Assembly: GCF_019711595.1 (NCBI RefSeq)
Contig: NZ_JAIGNR010000004.1
Span: 215,260-279,259, forward strand
Length of the DNA: 64,000 bases
Reading direction: 5' to 3'
Source of the DNA: Qipengyuania sphaerica
Lineage (GTDB): Bacteria > Pseudomonadota > Alphaproteobacteria > Sphingomonadales > Sphingomonadaceae
Shown here one piece after another: positions 25,727 through 35,194 of the stretch. The notes under the pieces are model-generated. The model searched no databases, was not told the origin of the DNA, and was given only the letters and a program-made list of their open reading frames with translations. Position 1 is the first letter of the stretch, and every line of letters starts with the position of its first letter. A program made the position numbers and the translations under genes.

Positions 25727-26161
25727 ATGGAAGTCCAGATCAGCCTCGATCCGCCCGCAGAACATGCCGCGCGCCTCAGCCGCGGCATCATGGAATTCAA
25801 CGCTGCCAGCATTCCCGATCTCGAAAGGGTCGAAGACGAAATCCGTTTTCATGTCCTTGCGACCGACGATGCGGGAGAGCTGGCTGGTGGCCTTCGGGGA
25901 ACGTGTTACTGGAACACGCTGCATATCGAACTGCTCTGGCTATCCGAAGATGCCCGAGCGCTGCGTCTGGGGAGCCGGATCGTAGAGGAAGCGGAACGCT
26001 TTGCGCGGTCCGAGGGATGCGAGAAAGCCTTTGTCGAGACCACGAGTTGGCAGGCCCGGCCCTTCTATGAGAAAGCCGGGTATGTGCTTATGGCCACGCT
26101 CGAAGGGCGCCCCAAGGGACACTCTACGCATTACCTGATGAAAGAGCTGTCGGCCGTCTGA
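25727..26161 (+). CDS. GNAT-family N-acetyltransferase
   Basis: 144 residues. The acetyltransferase core shows LHIELLWLSEDARALRLGSRIV, with RLGSR at the CoA loop, and RPFYEKAGY near the end as beta6-alpha4. It starts 9 nt after a TAGGA site. It follows another GNAT gene in the same direction and converges with kup 10 bp downstream. The two acetyltransferases are not close copies of each other. Substrate unknown. Confidence 0.8.
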   Translation: MEVQISLDPPAEHAARLSRGIMEFNAASIPDLERVEDEIRFHVLATDDAGELAGGLRGTCYWNTLHIELLWLSEDARALRLGSRIVEEAERFARSEGCEKAFVETTSWQARPFYEKAGYVLMATLEGRPKGHSTHYLMKELSAV

Positions 26162-26170
26162 GCGACCAGC

Positions 26171-28102
26171 CTAGATTTCGACCTGGCTACCCAATTCGAC
26201 CACGCGGTTGGTGGGCAGACGGAAGAAATCCATCGCCGTCGCTGCATTGCGTAGCATCCACGCGAATATCTTCTCACGCCAGATGGGCATGCCGGGCGTC
26301 TTGCTCGGTAGCAAGGTCTGGCGGCTGAGGAAGAAGCTGGTGTGCATCATGTCGAATTCGCCGCCACAACGCTCCATTTCCTTCAGACCCTGCGGGACGT
26401 TCGTCTCCTGCATGAAGCCGTAATGGAGGACCGCACGGTAGAAACCGTCGCCTAAGTCGTGGATCTCGCACCGCTCGTCGGCATCGACATAGGGCGCGTC
26501 CGCGATCAGCACCGTCAGGATTATCACGCGCTCGTGCAGCACCTTGTTGTGCTTGATGTTATGCAGGAGTGCGCTTGGTACACCGGCGGTCTGGCTGGCC
26601 ATGAAGATAGCGGTTCCGGGCACGCGCGTGGCGGAATTCTTGGCGCTCTTGGCAAAGATCTCGATCGGCAGCGCAGTCTCGTGCATGCGCTCTCGCATGA
26701 GCTTGCGCCCGCGCGCCCAGGTTGTGAGCAGGGTGAAGGCGATGAGACCCACGACCAGCGGGAACCAGCCGCCCTGCGGCACCTTGAACAGGTTCGCCGC
26801 GAAATAGGCCCCGTCGATGATCAGGAAGAAGATCACCACCGGCGCGGCATACCACCACTTCCATTTCCACACGCCCACGAACAGCACACCCATCAGCAGC
26901 GTGTCGATAGTGACCGCGCCCGTCACCGCGATGCCATATGCGGCGGCGAGGTTGGAGGAAGACTGGAAGGTCAGCACAAGGATGATCACCGCGACCATCA
27001 GGGCCCAGTTGATGACCGGGATGTAGATCTGGCCAGCTTCGGTCTCGCTCGTGTGGCGGATCGTCATGCGGGGCATGAAGCCAAGCTGCATCGCCTGGTG
27101 GGTGATGCTGAAGGCACCCGAGATCACTGCCTGGCTGGCGATAAACGTCGCCACGGTGGCGAGGATGACGAGCGGCAGGCGGAACTCTTCGCTGGCGAGC
27201 AGGAAGAAGGGGCTCTGCACGACTGCGGCCGCCTGTTCCGGCGGGAGGCCCGCAATCATGGCGCCCTGGCCGAAATAGTTCAGCAGCAGGCACGGCATCA
27301 CGAAGCCGAACCACGAAAGCCGCATCGGCCCGCGGCCGAAATGCCCCATATCCGAATAGAGCGCTTCCGAACCCGTCACCGCCAGCACCACCGCGCCCAT
27401 CGCGAGGAAGGCGACGAAACCGTCGGTGACGAAGAACATTACCGCGTAATAAGGGTTGAGCGCCCAGAGGATATCGGGGTTGTGGATGATCTGGTTGAGC
27501 CCCAGTCCCGCCAGCGTCAGGAACCAGACGATCATCACGGGCGCAAACAAGGCACCGACCTTCGCCGTTCCGCGACTCTGGAGGACGAACAGGATCACCA
27601 GCAGGACTAGCGCGATGGGTATAACCATGGGATCTAGCGTGTGATTTACCACGGTCAGGCCCTCGACCGCCGAGAGGACGGAAATCGCAGGCGTAATCAT
27701 GCTGTCGCCATAGAATAGCGAAGTGGCGAAGACGCCCAGCAGCACGACCAGCCAGGCGTATTTGGACTGGCCCATGTGGCGGCTCAGCAGCGCGACGAGC
27801 GCGAGGCTTCCGCCCTGCCCCTTGTTGTCCGCACGCATCAGGATGGTGACATATTGTAGCGCCACCACGATCACCATCGACCAGAAGATCAGGCTGACCA
27901 CGCCAAGCACGTGCATGCGATCGATGGCGATATTGGCCGCGCCTGCGAAGGTCTCGCGAAAGGCGTAAAGCGGGCTGGTACCGATATCGCCGAAGACGAT
28001 ACCGATCGCACCTACGGCGAGAGCAGCCTTGGACGCGCCATGGCCATGGGAGTTCGCTTCGCCCTGAGCGGGCGTCGATTCAGGCGTAGTCGCCTCGGTC
28101 AT
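26171..28102 (-). CDS. kup: Low-affinity potassium uptake protein Kup
   Basis: 643 residues with 12 TM helices (about 27-440) and a C-terminal cytoplasmic domain (450-643). Kup marks: [19 protein letters not shown] at 33-51, DNKGQGG after helix 2, and the soluble domain with GTAIFM and HNKVLHE. It is a K+/H+ symporter of the inner membrane. No regulator or partner is adjacent. Confidence 0.95.
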   Translation of the reverse strand: MTEATTPESTPAQGEANSHGHGASKAALAVGAIGIVFGDIGTSPLYAFRETFAGAANIAIDRMHVLGVVSLIFWSMVIVVALQYVTILMRADNKGQGGSLALVALLSRHMGQSKYAWLVVLLGVFATSLFYGDSMITPAISVLSAVEGLTVVNHTLDPMVIPIALVLLVILFVLQSRGTAKVGALFAPVMIVWFLTLAGLGLNQIIHNPDILWALNPYYAVMFFVTDGFVAFLAMGAVVLAVTGSEALYSDMGHFGRGPMRLSWFGFVMPCLLLNYFGQGAMIAGLPPEQAAAVVQSPFFLLASEEFRLPLVILATVATFIASQAVISGAFSITHQAMQLGFMPRMTIRHTSETEAGQIYIPVINWALMVAVIILVLTFQSSSNLAAAYGIAVTGAVTIDTLLMGVLFVGVWKWKWWYAAPVVIFFLIIDGAYFAANLFKVPQGGWFPLVVGLIAFTLLTTWARGRKLMRERMHETALPIEIFAKSAKNSATRVPGTAIFMASQTAGVPSALLHNIKHNKVLHERVIILTVLIADAPYVDADERCEIHDLGDGFYRAVLHYGFMQETNVPQGLKEMERCGGEFDMMHTSFFLSRQTLLPSKTPGMPIWREKIFAWMLRNAATAMDFFRLPTNRVVELGSQVEI

Positions 28103-28223
28103 ATGTGGAGTGTTACCTGACGCATGGGGTCAAAACCTTGGCTCTCGGGAGCGCGACCCCCGTGCAAGGTGGCGGCGCTTAGCACCATGGAGGGAGCACC
28201 GCAATATATGGGTGCAATCCGAC

Positions 28224-28859
28224 CTATTCCGCAGCGTCGGCCGGCCGCATCATCGACTCGAGACGCATGAGGCGCAGCGCCAGCGACTCGCGCCATGGAG
28301 CATCCTCGGGCGCAGCCAGCAGAGCTTCGCGCCACAACTCGAATGTCCGCTCGGCCTCTCCTGCGCGGAGCCACGCAAACCCGAGAAAATAGCGCGGACC
28401 GCCGTTTTCCTCTTCCAGCGCCTGTGCTTTCTCGAAGGCGTGGAGCGCGGCAGGGGTAAGCTGTCCATCGGCATGCTCGACCAGCGCAATACCAAGACCG
28501 AGCCACGCCTCGGTGTCCTGCGGGTTCTCCTCGACCGCGTTGCGATAGAAACCCGAAGCCCGCTCGAAATCGCCCCGACGCAGGTAGCTGTCCCCCGTTA
28601 CGATCCAGCGCGAGGGGAATTGCGAGGTGTCGAAGAATTCGCGCCGCGCTTCGACCAGCAGTTCGCCATCGATAGGCTCTTCCTGCATCGCTTCTCCCGG
28701 CGCAGCGGGCTGGCCGGGCGAACCCTGCAGCGCATAGCCGGCAAGACCGAAAAGCAAGGTCGCGCCGAGTATCGTCCAGCCCCCACGACCGACGCGCAGA
28801 AGGAAAGCTGCGACAACGAAAGTGATGGCGGCCAGTACAACGATGGGCAGCCAGCTCAT
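28224..28859 (-). CDS. ccmI: Cytochrome c maturation protein CcmI/CycH
   Basis: 211 residues. Two short N-terminal hydrophobic segments (4-22 and 29-47) are followed by a TPR-type helical region (about 85-195, with SYLRRGDFERASGFYRNAVEENPQDTEAW-like repeats). It is shorter than E. coli or Rhizobium CcmI. In the Ccm system it chaperones apocytochrome c to CcmF-CcmH. ATG overlaps the ccmH stop by 4 bp; it is the last gene of the ccm run. Confidence 0.82.
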   Translation of the reverse strand: MSWLPIVVLAAITFVVAAFLLRVGRGGWTILGATLLFGLAGYALQGSPGQPAAPGEAMQEEPIDGELLVEARREFFDTSQFPSRWIVTGDSYLRRGDFERASGFYRNAVEENPQDTEAWLGLGIALVEHADGQLTPAALHAFEKAQALEEENGGPRYFLGFAWLRAGEAERTFELWREALLAAPEDAPWRESLALRLMRLESMMRPADAAE

Positions 28860-29260
28860 GCGCGCCTCCGGAAGCGGCGCCAGAACAGCAGGGCCGCGAT
28901 AAGGGCCAGCAGCACAGGAATGGCGAAAAGCGGCCAGGTAGTGGCGCTCATCACCGGTTCGTAGCTCACATAGTCGCCGTACCGGTCCATCAGCCAGCGG
29001 CGAATGTCTTCGGGCTCCTCGCCCGCGGCGATCCGGATGCGGACCTGGTGGCGCATGTCGCCCGCCATGGAGGCATCGCTATCGGCAATCGACTGCGACT
29101 GGCACTTGAGGCAGCGCAGCGTCTCCATAAGGTCTTGCGCCGCGGCCTCCTGCGCCGGATCGTCGAGCTGGCGATAAGCATAGGGTGCAGGCGGAATGTC
29201 GTTTTGCGCCGCAAGCGGGAGGGCTACAAGAGCCATCAGGAAAGCGAAAAGCGCCCTCAT
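28856..29260 (-). CDS. ccmH: Cytochrome c maturation protein CcmH
   Basis: 134 residues with a signal peptide (1-18), the LRCLKCQ motif (49-54; Cys50 and Cys53) used to reduce the apocytochrome CXXCH disulfide, and a C-terminal TM helix (about 108-128). It acts at the periplasmic face of the inner membrane with CcmF and CcmG. Overlaps ccmG and ccmI by 4 bp each. Confidence 0.95.
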   Translation of the reverse strand: MRALFAFLMALVALPLAAQNDIPPAPYAYRQLDDPAQEAAAQDLMETLRCLKCQSQSIADSDASMAGDMRHQVRIRIAAGEEPEDIRRWLMDRYGDYVSYEPVMSATTWPLFAIPVLLALIAALLFWRRFRRRA

Positions 29261-29784
29261 CGCCCGGCCTTTCGCAACTCTTCGAGCAATATCGGCACAT
29301 GCTCTGCCCGGATGTCGCCGATATGCTGGTAGGCGATGCGCCCCTTGCCATCGATCACGAAGGTTTCCGGTACACCCGAAGAGCCAATGCCAAGCTGGAC
29401 CTCGGACAAGTCGTCGCGCCCGATACGGGTATAGGGATTGCCGTGGTCGGACAGGAAGCGCGCAATATCTTCAGGCTTGTCCCGGATCGCCACGCCCACG
29501 ATTTCGACCCCCTCGTCCTTCAGGGCTTCGAGTTGCGGCGCCTCGGCGATGCAAGGCAGGCACCAGCTTGCCCAGATGTTGAGGAGTTTGGGCTTGCCGT
29601 CGGCGAAATCCTCGCTGTTGGCGCCCGGAAGGTCAGGAACTGCGGCGGGCAAGGTGAAATAGGGCAGCTCTTGCCCTACCATCGCGCTTTTCACGAACTC
29701 GTCGCGCGGCTGGCTGAGCTGGTAGGCCGCAAGGCCGAGGAAGCCGAAAAACACCATGAAGGGGAGCCACAAGCGCCAGCTCAT
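29257..29784 (-). CDS. ccmG: Thiol-disulfide oxidoreductase CcmG/DsbE
   Basis: 175 residues with one N-terminal TM anchor (7-23) and a periplasmic thioredoxin fold. The active site is WCLPC (74-78) in NIWASWCLPCIAEAP, followed by the GVPETFVIDG cis-Pro region. It reduces CcmH in the Ccm pathway with electrons from CcdA or DsbD. Overlaps ccmF and ccmH. Confidence 0.95.
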   Translation of the reverse strand: MSWRLWLPFMVFFGFLGLAAYQLSQPRDEFVKSAMVGQELPYFTLPAAVPDLPGANSEDFADGKPKLLNIWASWCLPCIAEAPQLEALKDEGVEIVGVAIRDKPEDIARFLSDHGNPYTRIGRDDLSEVQLGIGSSGVPETFVIDGKGRIAYQHIGDIRAEHVPILLEELRKAGR

Positions 29785-31736
29785 GCCAAGGCCTCCGCTT
29801 CCGCCCGACGCTCGGCGACCTTGCGCCGCACGATCCGGCGCTTCAGGTCACCGCGCACCCGCCCGATGATCGCCAGGATGCCGCCCAGCGCGATGATCAG
29901 GCCGCCGTACCAGATGAAGGTCACGAACGGCTTCCACCACAGCCTCAACTGGTAACGTCCACCGCGATTGTCGGCGCCCATCACGGCATAAAGCTGGCCG
30001 TTCCAACGCGTGACGAGAACACTTTCCGTGGTCTGCTGCGGAGGTGCCCAGAAATTACGCGATTGCGGCGCAATAGTTTGCGGCTCGCCCCCCTCATAGG
30101 AAACGGCCATGCGCCCCGCGATCGCGGTCCAGTTCGGTCCGGCGACCGGTTCGACCGCCTCAAGCCGGACCTGCCAGGGACCAACGCTGGTTGCGCCACC
30201 TTCTTCGAGAGCTGCAAGGTGCTCCTCGGTAAAGGCGCTTTCGCTCGCCATGCCGAAAAGTGAGATAGCGAGGCCGAAATGCGCAACCACCATGCCCCAT
30301 GTCTCGATAGGCACCCTTCGCAATTTGCGGCCTCTCAGCGGGAGGAAACTCGCGACAGCGAGGGCAATTGCAAACGACAAGCCGAGCAGCGGCAGGATCG
30401 CGAGGCCGAACAGCAGGCCCAAAAGGACGATGCCCGCCAGCAGGAATGCCGCCACCAGCGCGATCTCCTTGGAAATCCGTCCGAAGCCGTCCTTGCGCCA
30501 GCGCAGCAGAGGTCCGACCGCCATTACCGCGAGCATCGGAAAGGCGAAAATGGCGCCGACCGGGTTGAAATAGGGCGGGCCCACCGAAACGCGTACGTCG
30601 AATGCCTCGGTCAGCAGCGGATAGAGGGTTCCGAGCAGCACCACGGCGAGGATGGCGCTCAGCATGACATTGTTGACCACGAGCGCCCCCTCGCGGCTGG
30701 CCACCGAAAAGCGCTCGCCCTCGTTGATTGCGCCTGCGCGCAGGGCGAACAGTAGCAAAGCTCCGCCGATATAGATGGCGAGGAGGAACAGGATGAAGCT
30801 GCCGCGTTCCGGATCGACGGCAAAGGCATGGACGCTGGTCAGGATACCCGAGCGCACGAGGAAGGTGCCGAGCATCGACATCGAGAAAGCGACCACGCCC
30901 AGCATGATCGTCCACACGCGCAGCGCGTCACGGCTCGCAAGTACGCTGGCCGAGTGCAGCAGCGCGGTGGCCGCAAGCCACGGCATCAGCGAAGCGTTCT
31001 CGACCGGGTCCCAGAACCAATATCCGCCCCAGCCGAGCTCATAATAGGCCCAGTAGCTGCCTGCAGTGATCCCCAATGTGAGGAACACCCACGCGCCGAG
31101 GATCCATGGCCGCATCGCGCGGGCGAAATCGGGAGTGACCTGCCGGGTCAGCAGCGCGCCGACCGCAAAGCTGAAAGCCACCGAAAGGCCGACATAGCCG
31201 AAATAGAGCGTCGGCGGATGAAGCGCGAGGCCGATATCCTGCAGCAGCGGATTAAGGCCCATCCCCTCGGTCGCCGGTTGAGGGAGGCGCTCGAAGGGAT
31301 TCGAACTCAGCAGCAGGAAAGCATAAAATCCCAGCGCCACGAAACCCTGCGCAGCTAGTGTGGCCTGCATGGTGCGCTCTGGCAGGCGGCGTTCAATTCC
31401 CGCGATCAATGCGCCCGCAAGTGCCATCACCGTCACCCACAGCAGCATAGAGCCTTCGTGATTACCCCAGGCGCCCGAGATCTTGAAAATCAGCGGCTTC
31501 ATCGTGTGCGAATTCGTTGCCACCAGCTTCACCGACAGATCGGTGATGGCGAAAACCCACAGCAACGCGCCGAAAGAAAGCGCTACCAGTCCTCCCTGCA
31601 GGATGGCAGCAGGACGCGTGAGGCCGGCTATGTCACTTTCGGTCCCTCCGCGCAGGGCGAGGATACCGCCCAAGAGCTGCAGGGCCGCCAGCGCTGCGGC
31701 CAGCCACAGCGCGGCAAGACCGAGTTCGGCAATCAT
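29781..31736 (-). CDS. ccmF: Haem lyase CcmF
   Basis: 651 residues with about 15 TM helices. The haem-handling WWD segment GGYWFWDPVENASLMPW lies near residue 240, flanked by conserved HxxS-type periplasmic loops. CcmF takes haem from holo-CcmE and ligates it to reduced apocytochrome c with CcmH and CcmI. Overlaps ccmE by 4 bp upstream and ccmG by 4 bp downstream. Confidence 0.96.
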   Translation of the reverse strand: MIAELGLAALWLAAALAALQLLGGILALRGGTESDIAGLTRPAAILQGGLVALSFGALLWVFAITDLSVKLVATNSHTMKPLIFKISGAWGNHEGSMLLWVTVMALAGALIAGIERRLPERTMQATLAAQGFVALGFYAFLLLSSNPFERLPQPATEGMGLNPLLQDIGLALHPPTLYFGYVGLSVAFSFAVGALLTRQVTPDFARAMRPWILGAWVFLTLGITAGSYWAYYELGWGGYWFWDPVENASLMPWLAATALLHSASVLASRDALRVWTIMLGVVAFSMSMLGTFLVRSGILTSVHAFAVDPERGSFILFLLAIYIGGALLLFALRAGAINEGERFSVASREGALVVNNVMLSAILAVVLLGTLYPLLTEAFDVRVSVGPPYFNPVGAIFAFPMLAVMAVGPLLRWRKDGFGRISKEIALVAAFLLAGIVLLGLLFGLAILPLLGLSFAIALAVASFLPLRGRKLRRVPIETWGMVVAHFGLAISLFGMASESAFTEEHLAALEEGGATSVGPWQVRLEAVEPVAGPNWTAIAGRMAVSYEGGEPQTIAPQSRNFWAPPQQTTESVLVTRWNGQLYAVMGADNRGGRYQLRLWWKPFVTFIWYGGLIIALGGILAIIGRVRGDLKRRIVRRKVAERRAEAEALA

Positions 31737-32194
31737 TCGAGGCCGACCGTCGTGTCTTCGGCCATCTTTGCGGCCTGGTGCTCGCTCATGCCTTCGAGTT
31801 CGCGCGGAACGTAATTCTCGTCATGCTTGGCCAAGAGGTTGTCGGCAATGAAGGTGCCGCCCGCGTCTAGCCTGCCTTCAGCTACCACGCCCGAACCCTC
31901 GACAAACAGGTCGGGAAGAATACCTGTGTAGCGAACCGGCACGGCCGAATCCTCGCGACCGGTGACGGTGAAGGTCACCGTGATCCCGTCGGATAGGGTC
32001 TCGAGCGAACCGGGGGCGACCATGCCGCCTAGACGGACCGCCTGCCCGACTGCGGGCGGCGAGGCCTCCATCTGCTCGGGCAGGTAAAAATAGCTCGCCT
32101 GGTTGCGCAAGGCGTAGATCGCCAGCAGCACCGCGCCGAACAGCGCGGCGAGCGCGAGCAGCACGAGGACGAGGCGCTGGTGTTTCGCCTTCAT
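31733..32194 (-). CDS. ccmE: Haem chaperone CcmE
   Basis: 153 residues from ATG 32194, fixed by an ATGA overlap with ccmD; a longer open frame continues upstream but is antisense noise. One N-terminal TM helix (8-28), then an OB-fold periplasmic domain. The covalent haem-binding site is His124 in LAKHDENYVP, with Tyr128 of the HxxxY motif. It carries haem from CcmC to CcmF. Confidence 0.95.
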   Translation of the reverse strand: MKAKHQRLVLVLLALAALFGAVLLAIYALRNQASYFYLPEQMEASPPAVGQAVRLGGMVAPGSLETLSDGITVTFTVTGREDSAVPVRYTGILPDLFVEGSGVVAEGRLDAGGTFIADNLLAKHDENYVPRELEGMSEHQAAKMAEDTTVGLE

Positions 32195-32331
32195 TTGGCG
32201 CGTGCCTTTTCGCGGCGCTTTTCTGCGCGCTTCATGGCCAGCCAGCTCCACGCAATCATGGCAAGCGTGCCGCCCACACCGATGGCGTAAGCCGCATAAA
32301 CGAAGGTCCACTGGTCGAGCGCTTCTCTCAT
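32191..32331 (-). CDS. ccmD: Small haem exporter subunit CcmD
   Basis: 46 residues, ATG 32331 to TGA 32191. One TM helix (about 9-32) and a strongly basic C-terminal tail (KRAEKRREKARAK), as in CcmD. It shares one base with the ccmC stop (TGATG) and overlaps ccmE by ATGA. It helps release holo-CcmE from CcmABC. Too short for many gene callers, but position and shape make it secure. Confidence 0.88.
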   Translation of the reverse strand: MREALDQWTFVYAAYAIGVGGTLAMIAWSWLAMKRAEKRREKARAK

Positions 32332-33053
32332 CAGTCGGCTTCCATCGCACGGCGGCGCAGGCGTGCTTCCGCCTGAATATCGGCCAGGAGCGCGCGCATC
32401 CGGGCCAGCACCACACCGCCGAAAATGAGCGAGAAACCGATCACTGCCACCATCAGTGGCATCAGGAAGATGCCGTCGATTGCGCTCTTGCCCATGGTAA
32501 TGCTGGGGGGCTGGTGGAGCGAGTTCCACCACACCACGCTGCGGTTGATAATGGGGATGTTGATTGCGCCGAGAAGGCCGAAAATGGCGGGAATGCGGGC
32601 CGAGACACCCTCGCGCTCGGCGGCCTGGCCCAGTGCGATATAGGCGACATAGAGAAACGCAAGGACCAGCATCGAAGTCAGCCGACCGTCCCAAACCCAC
32701 CATGTCCCCCATGTCGGGCGGCCCCATATCGAGCCGGTTGCAAGGCAGATCAATGTGAAAACGAGACCGGGCACAGCCGCTCCGCGCGCGGCGATTGCCG
32801 CCAACGGGTGGCGCCAGACAAGGAAAACGAGGCTCGATACCGCGATCGCGGTCCAGCCGCCCATGCCCAGCCAGGCGGTGGGCACGTGGATGAAAAGGAT
32901 GCGCACCGTCTCGCCCATCAACCGGTCGGGCGGGACCTGCGTGAAGCCCCACACCAACGCGCCTGCGGTGAGAACAAGTCCGCTCACAAGCAGAAGCGGC
33001 GTCAGCCAGCCTGCCAGCGCGAGGAACCGTTTGGGATTAGCGAAACCGTGCAT
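32331..33053 (-). CDS. ccmC: Haem transporter/handling protein CcmC
   Basis: 240 residues with six TM helices. The WWD haem motif is WGTWWVWD (115-122), with His56 in FIHVP and a second His in NSLHQP as axial ligands. It loads haem on CcmE with CcmD. First gene of the ccmC-D-E-F-G-H-I run; the ABC subunits CcmA and CcmB, which release haem-loaded CcmE, are not in the window. Confidence 0.95.
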   Translation of the reverse strand: MHGFANPKRFLALAGWLTPLLLVSGLVLTAGALVWGFTQVPPDRLMGETVRILFIHVPTAWLGMGGWTAIAVSSLVFLVWRHPLAAIAARGAAVPGLVFTLICLATGSIWGRPTWGTWWVWDGRLTSMLVLAFLYVAYIALGQAAEREGVSARIPAIFGLLGAINIPIINRSVVWWNSLHQPPSITMGKSAIDGIFLMPLMVAVIGFSLIFGGVVLARMRALLADIQAEARLRRRAMEAD

Positions 33054-33107
33054 GGTGAAAGCCGTGGGTCAGCCTATTGCAGCCCTCGCCCCTGCCCGCA
33101 AGCCGGA

Positions 33108-34172
33108 TCAGCGGCCGATGAGTTCCTGTGCCATTCGGTCGGCAACCTGGTCCGGCGAGATGCCGGACTTGTCGCTTTCCTGCCAGATCTGCTCGAGCCG
33201 TCCCGGGATCAGCGCGATGCGCTTGCGCACTTCGTTGATGTCGCAAGGCGCCTCGTCGTGGCGGCACAGATATTCCAGCGTCACCGAGATGATCCCGCCC
33301 GCGTTGATCACATAGTCGGGCGCATAGAGAATGCCGCGCTCGGCCAGCATCGGGCCGTGCTGCGCGCGCTTCAGCTGGTTGTTCGCCCCGCCCGCCACGA
33401 TCTGGCAGTCGAGCCGTGCGATGCCTTCATCGTCGAGGATTGCGCCAAGCGCGTTGGGGCTGAACACATCGCAGGAAACCGACATGATCGCATCGGGTGC
33501 AACGCAATCGGCGTCGAGTTCGGCTGCCAGCGCCTCGCAGCGGTCCATGTGGATGTCCGACAGCGTGAGTTTTGCGCCTTCCTTGGCGAGCAGGCGCGCT
33601 ACACCGCCGCCGACGCTGCCCGTACCCTGGATCGCGACATGGACACCGTCCATACTGTCCTTGCCCAGCTTGTGCTTCACGGCGGCCTTGATGCCGAGGA
33701 AGATGCCGAGCGCGGTGAAAGGACCAGGATCACCGCCGGCCGCATCTTCGCCTTCTACGGGCAAGCCGGAGACATACTGCGTGCGCTCGGCCACAGCGGC
33801 CATATCCGCCTCGGAAATGCCGACGTCCTCGGCAGTGACATATTGCCCACCCAGCGCTTCGACCGCATCGGCGAATGCGGCGAGCATTTCTGGCGTCTTG
33901 GTCTTGTTCTCATCGGCGAGGATGACGGCCTTGCCGCCGCCCATGGGAAGGCCGGCCATGGCATTCTTGTAGCTCATGCCGCGCGACAGGCGCAGCGCAT
34001 CGCGCATGGCGGCTTCAGGCTCGGCATAGTGCCAGAAGCGCGTACCGCCGGCGCCGGGGCCGAGATGGGTGGAATGAAGCGCAATGATCGCGGTGAGCCC
34101 GCTCTTCGAGTCGCGCACGACCTCGACCAGTTCGTGATCGTCGTAATCCGCTTCGGTCCAGAACGCTGTCAT
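33108..34172 (-). CDS. Glu/Leu/Phe/Val dehydrogenase family protein (leucine dehydrogenase-like)
   Basis: 354 residues, size of leucine and phenylalanine dehydrogenases rather than glutamate dehydrogenase (about 420-450). The N-terminal domain has GPGAGGTRFW, MSYKNAMAGLPMGGGKAVI with the catalytic and substrate-binding lysines near 68 and 80, and the Rossmann domain has an IQGTGSVGGGVARLL motif (about 180-195). It reversibly deaminates an amino acid with NAD+. The precise substrate (Leu, Val, Phe) cannot be read. It lies 55 bp upstream of ccmC on the same strand but has no evident link. Confidence 0.87.
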   Translation of the reverse strand: MTAFWTEADYDDHELVEVVRDSKSGLTAIIALHSTHLGPGAGGTRFWHYAEPEAAMRDALRLSRGMSYKNAMAGLPMGGGKAVILADENKTKTPEMLAAFADAVEALGGQYVTAEDVGISEADMAAVAERTQYVSGLPVEGEDAAGGDPGPFTALGIFLGIKAAVKHKLGKDSMDGVHVAIQGTGSVGGGVARLLAKEGAKLTLSDIHMDRCEALAAELDADCVAPDAIMSVSCDVFSPNALGAILDDEGIARLDCQIVAGGANNQLKRAQHGPMLAERGILYAPDYVINAGGIISVTLEYLCRHDEAPCDINEVRKRIALIPGRLEQIWQESDKSGISPDQVADRMAQELIGR

Positions 34173-34227
34173 CGGCCTCTCGCCCCTTGGAAAAGGTATC
34201 TCTCAGACCCGGTGCGAAGGGAGAAAA

Positions 34228-34305
34228 TGGGGCGATCGACGGGGTTCGAACCCGCGACCTCCGGTACCACAAACCGGCGCTCTAACCAACTGAGCTACGA
34301 TCGCC
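34228..34305 (-). tRNA. tRNA-His (GTG)
   Basis: 78 nt with encoded CCA. The stem GCGATCG is extended by the extra G at -1 paired with C73, the mark of tRNA-His. The anticodon loop TTTGTGG has GTG, with stem CCGGT... pairing as GCCGG/CCGGA-like, and the T arm is CGGGG-type with TTCGAAC. Confidence 0.95.
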
Positions 34306-34498
34306 ACACGCCCCCGGAAACGCTGCCGGGAAGGCGGCACATATACGCGAGGATTGGGCCGTCAACCCGCCTTGCGCAACGGCGAGCGCCTGTTGCACAG
34401 GCGGGGGCAAATGGGAAGCGAAAAAGCGATTTTGGAACAATCGGCGCAACTATCTTTCGCGGCTTGCGAAGCGCTCCACCGGCATTATCGTCGCCGCG

Positions 34499-35134
34499 AT
34501 GACATTGCCCGGCGAATCTTCGGCTGACCTCCTGCTGTCGCGTCCCGGCATGCAACGCGTGCCCTCGGACAAGCTCGAGCTGTTTCAGCTGCGGAATTTT
34601 GCAAGCCCGCAACTCTGCGCACAATTGGTTCAACTGATAGAAAAGGACCGTCGCCCCTCCACGCTCGCCGATGCCGGCGACGACCGCTACTTCCGGACCA
34701 GCGAAACCTGCGATCTCGATGCCGAGGAGCCGGCAGTACGTGAACTCGAAGCCTTGCTTGCGGCACTCAATGGAATCGATCCGGTTTATGGCGAACCGCT
34801 TCAGGGTCAGCGCTACGCTGTCGGGCAGGAATTCAAGCCACACTGCGACTATTTCAACCGGGGCGGCCAGGACTGGGACAAATACTGTTCGGTTGCAGGA
34901 CAGCGGACCTGGACTTTCATGGTCTATCTGAACGAGGTCGAGGCCGGCGGAGCGACGCGGTTCAAGGCGGTGAAGAAGACTTTCCAGCCCGAAACCGGCA
35001 AGCTCGTGTGCTGGAACAACATGCGCCCCGATGGTCGCGAAAATCCCAACACGATCCACCACGGCATGAAGGTACGCAAAGGTGTCAAATACGTGATCAC
35101 CAAGTGGTACCGCGAAAAGGAATGGGGCTGGTGA
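34499..35134 (+). CDS. Prolyl 4-hydroxylase-like 2-oxoglutarate/Fe(II) oxygenase
   Basis: 211 residues, P4Hc-type jelly roll. Iron ligands are His115 and Asp117 (HCD) and a distal His at 187-188 in TIHHGM, with Lys194/197 in KGVKY binding 2-oxoglutarate. It would hydroxylate a peptide or small molecule in the cytosol (no signal peptide). Bacterial relatives target EF-Tu in Pseudomonas, or are uncharacterised; the substrate here is unknown. It is transcribed away from tRNA-His and ends at a terminator shared with rpmE. Confidence 0.85.
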   Translation: MTLPGESSADLLLSRPGMQRVPSDKLELFQLRNFASPQLCAQLVQLIEKDRRPSTLADAGDDRYFRTSETCDLDAEEPAVRELEALLAALNGIDPVYGEPLQGQRYAVGQEFKPHCDYFNRGGQDWDKYCSVAGQRTWTFMVYLNEVEAGGATRFKAVKKTFQPETGKLVCWNNMRPDGRENPNTIHHGMKVRKGVKYVITKWYREKEWGW

Positions 35135-35141
35135 AACGAAA

Positions 35142-35167
35142 AAGGGCGGCCCCGCAAGGCCGCCCTT
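35142..35167. terminator. Bidirectional terminator between the oxygenase gene and rpmE
   Basis: A perfect 10-bp stem AAGGGCGGCC/GGCCGCCCTT with a 6-nt loop; plus continues CGTAATTTCC, minus continues TTTCGTTTCAC, giving a better T tail for rpmE. Confidence 0.75.
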
Positions 35168-35194
35168 CGTAATTTCCTCGCTCTTGCGAGCAGC

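Noticed and set aside
32195..32416. Upstream extension of the ccmE frame
   Set aside because: It covers ccmD and the ccmC end out of phase; the true ccmE starts at the ATGA junction with ccmD.
34015..34272. 85-codon minus frame starting in tRNA-His
   Set aside because: Begins inside a tRNA and overlaps the dehydrogenase start in another phase.
32202..34502. 766-codon plus-strand frame across ccmC, the dehydrogenase gene and tRNA-His
   Set aside because: It runs antisense through two certain genes and a tRNA, and lacks any domain.
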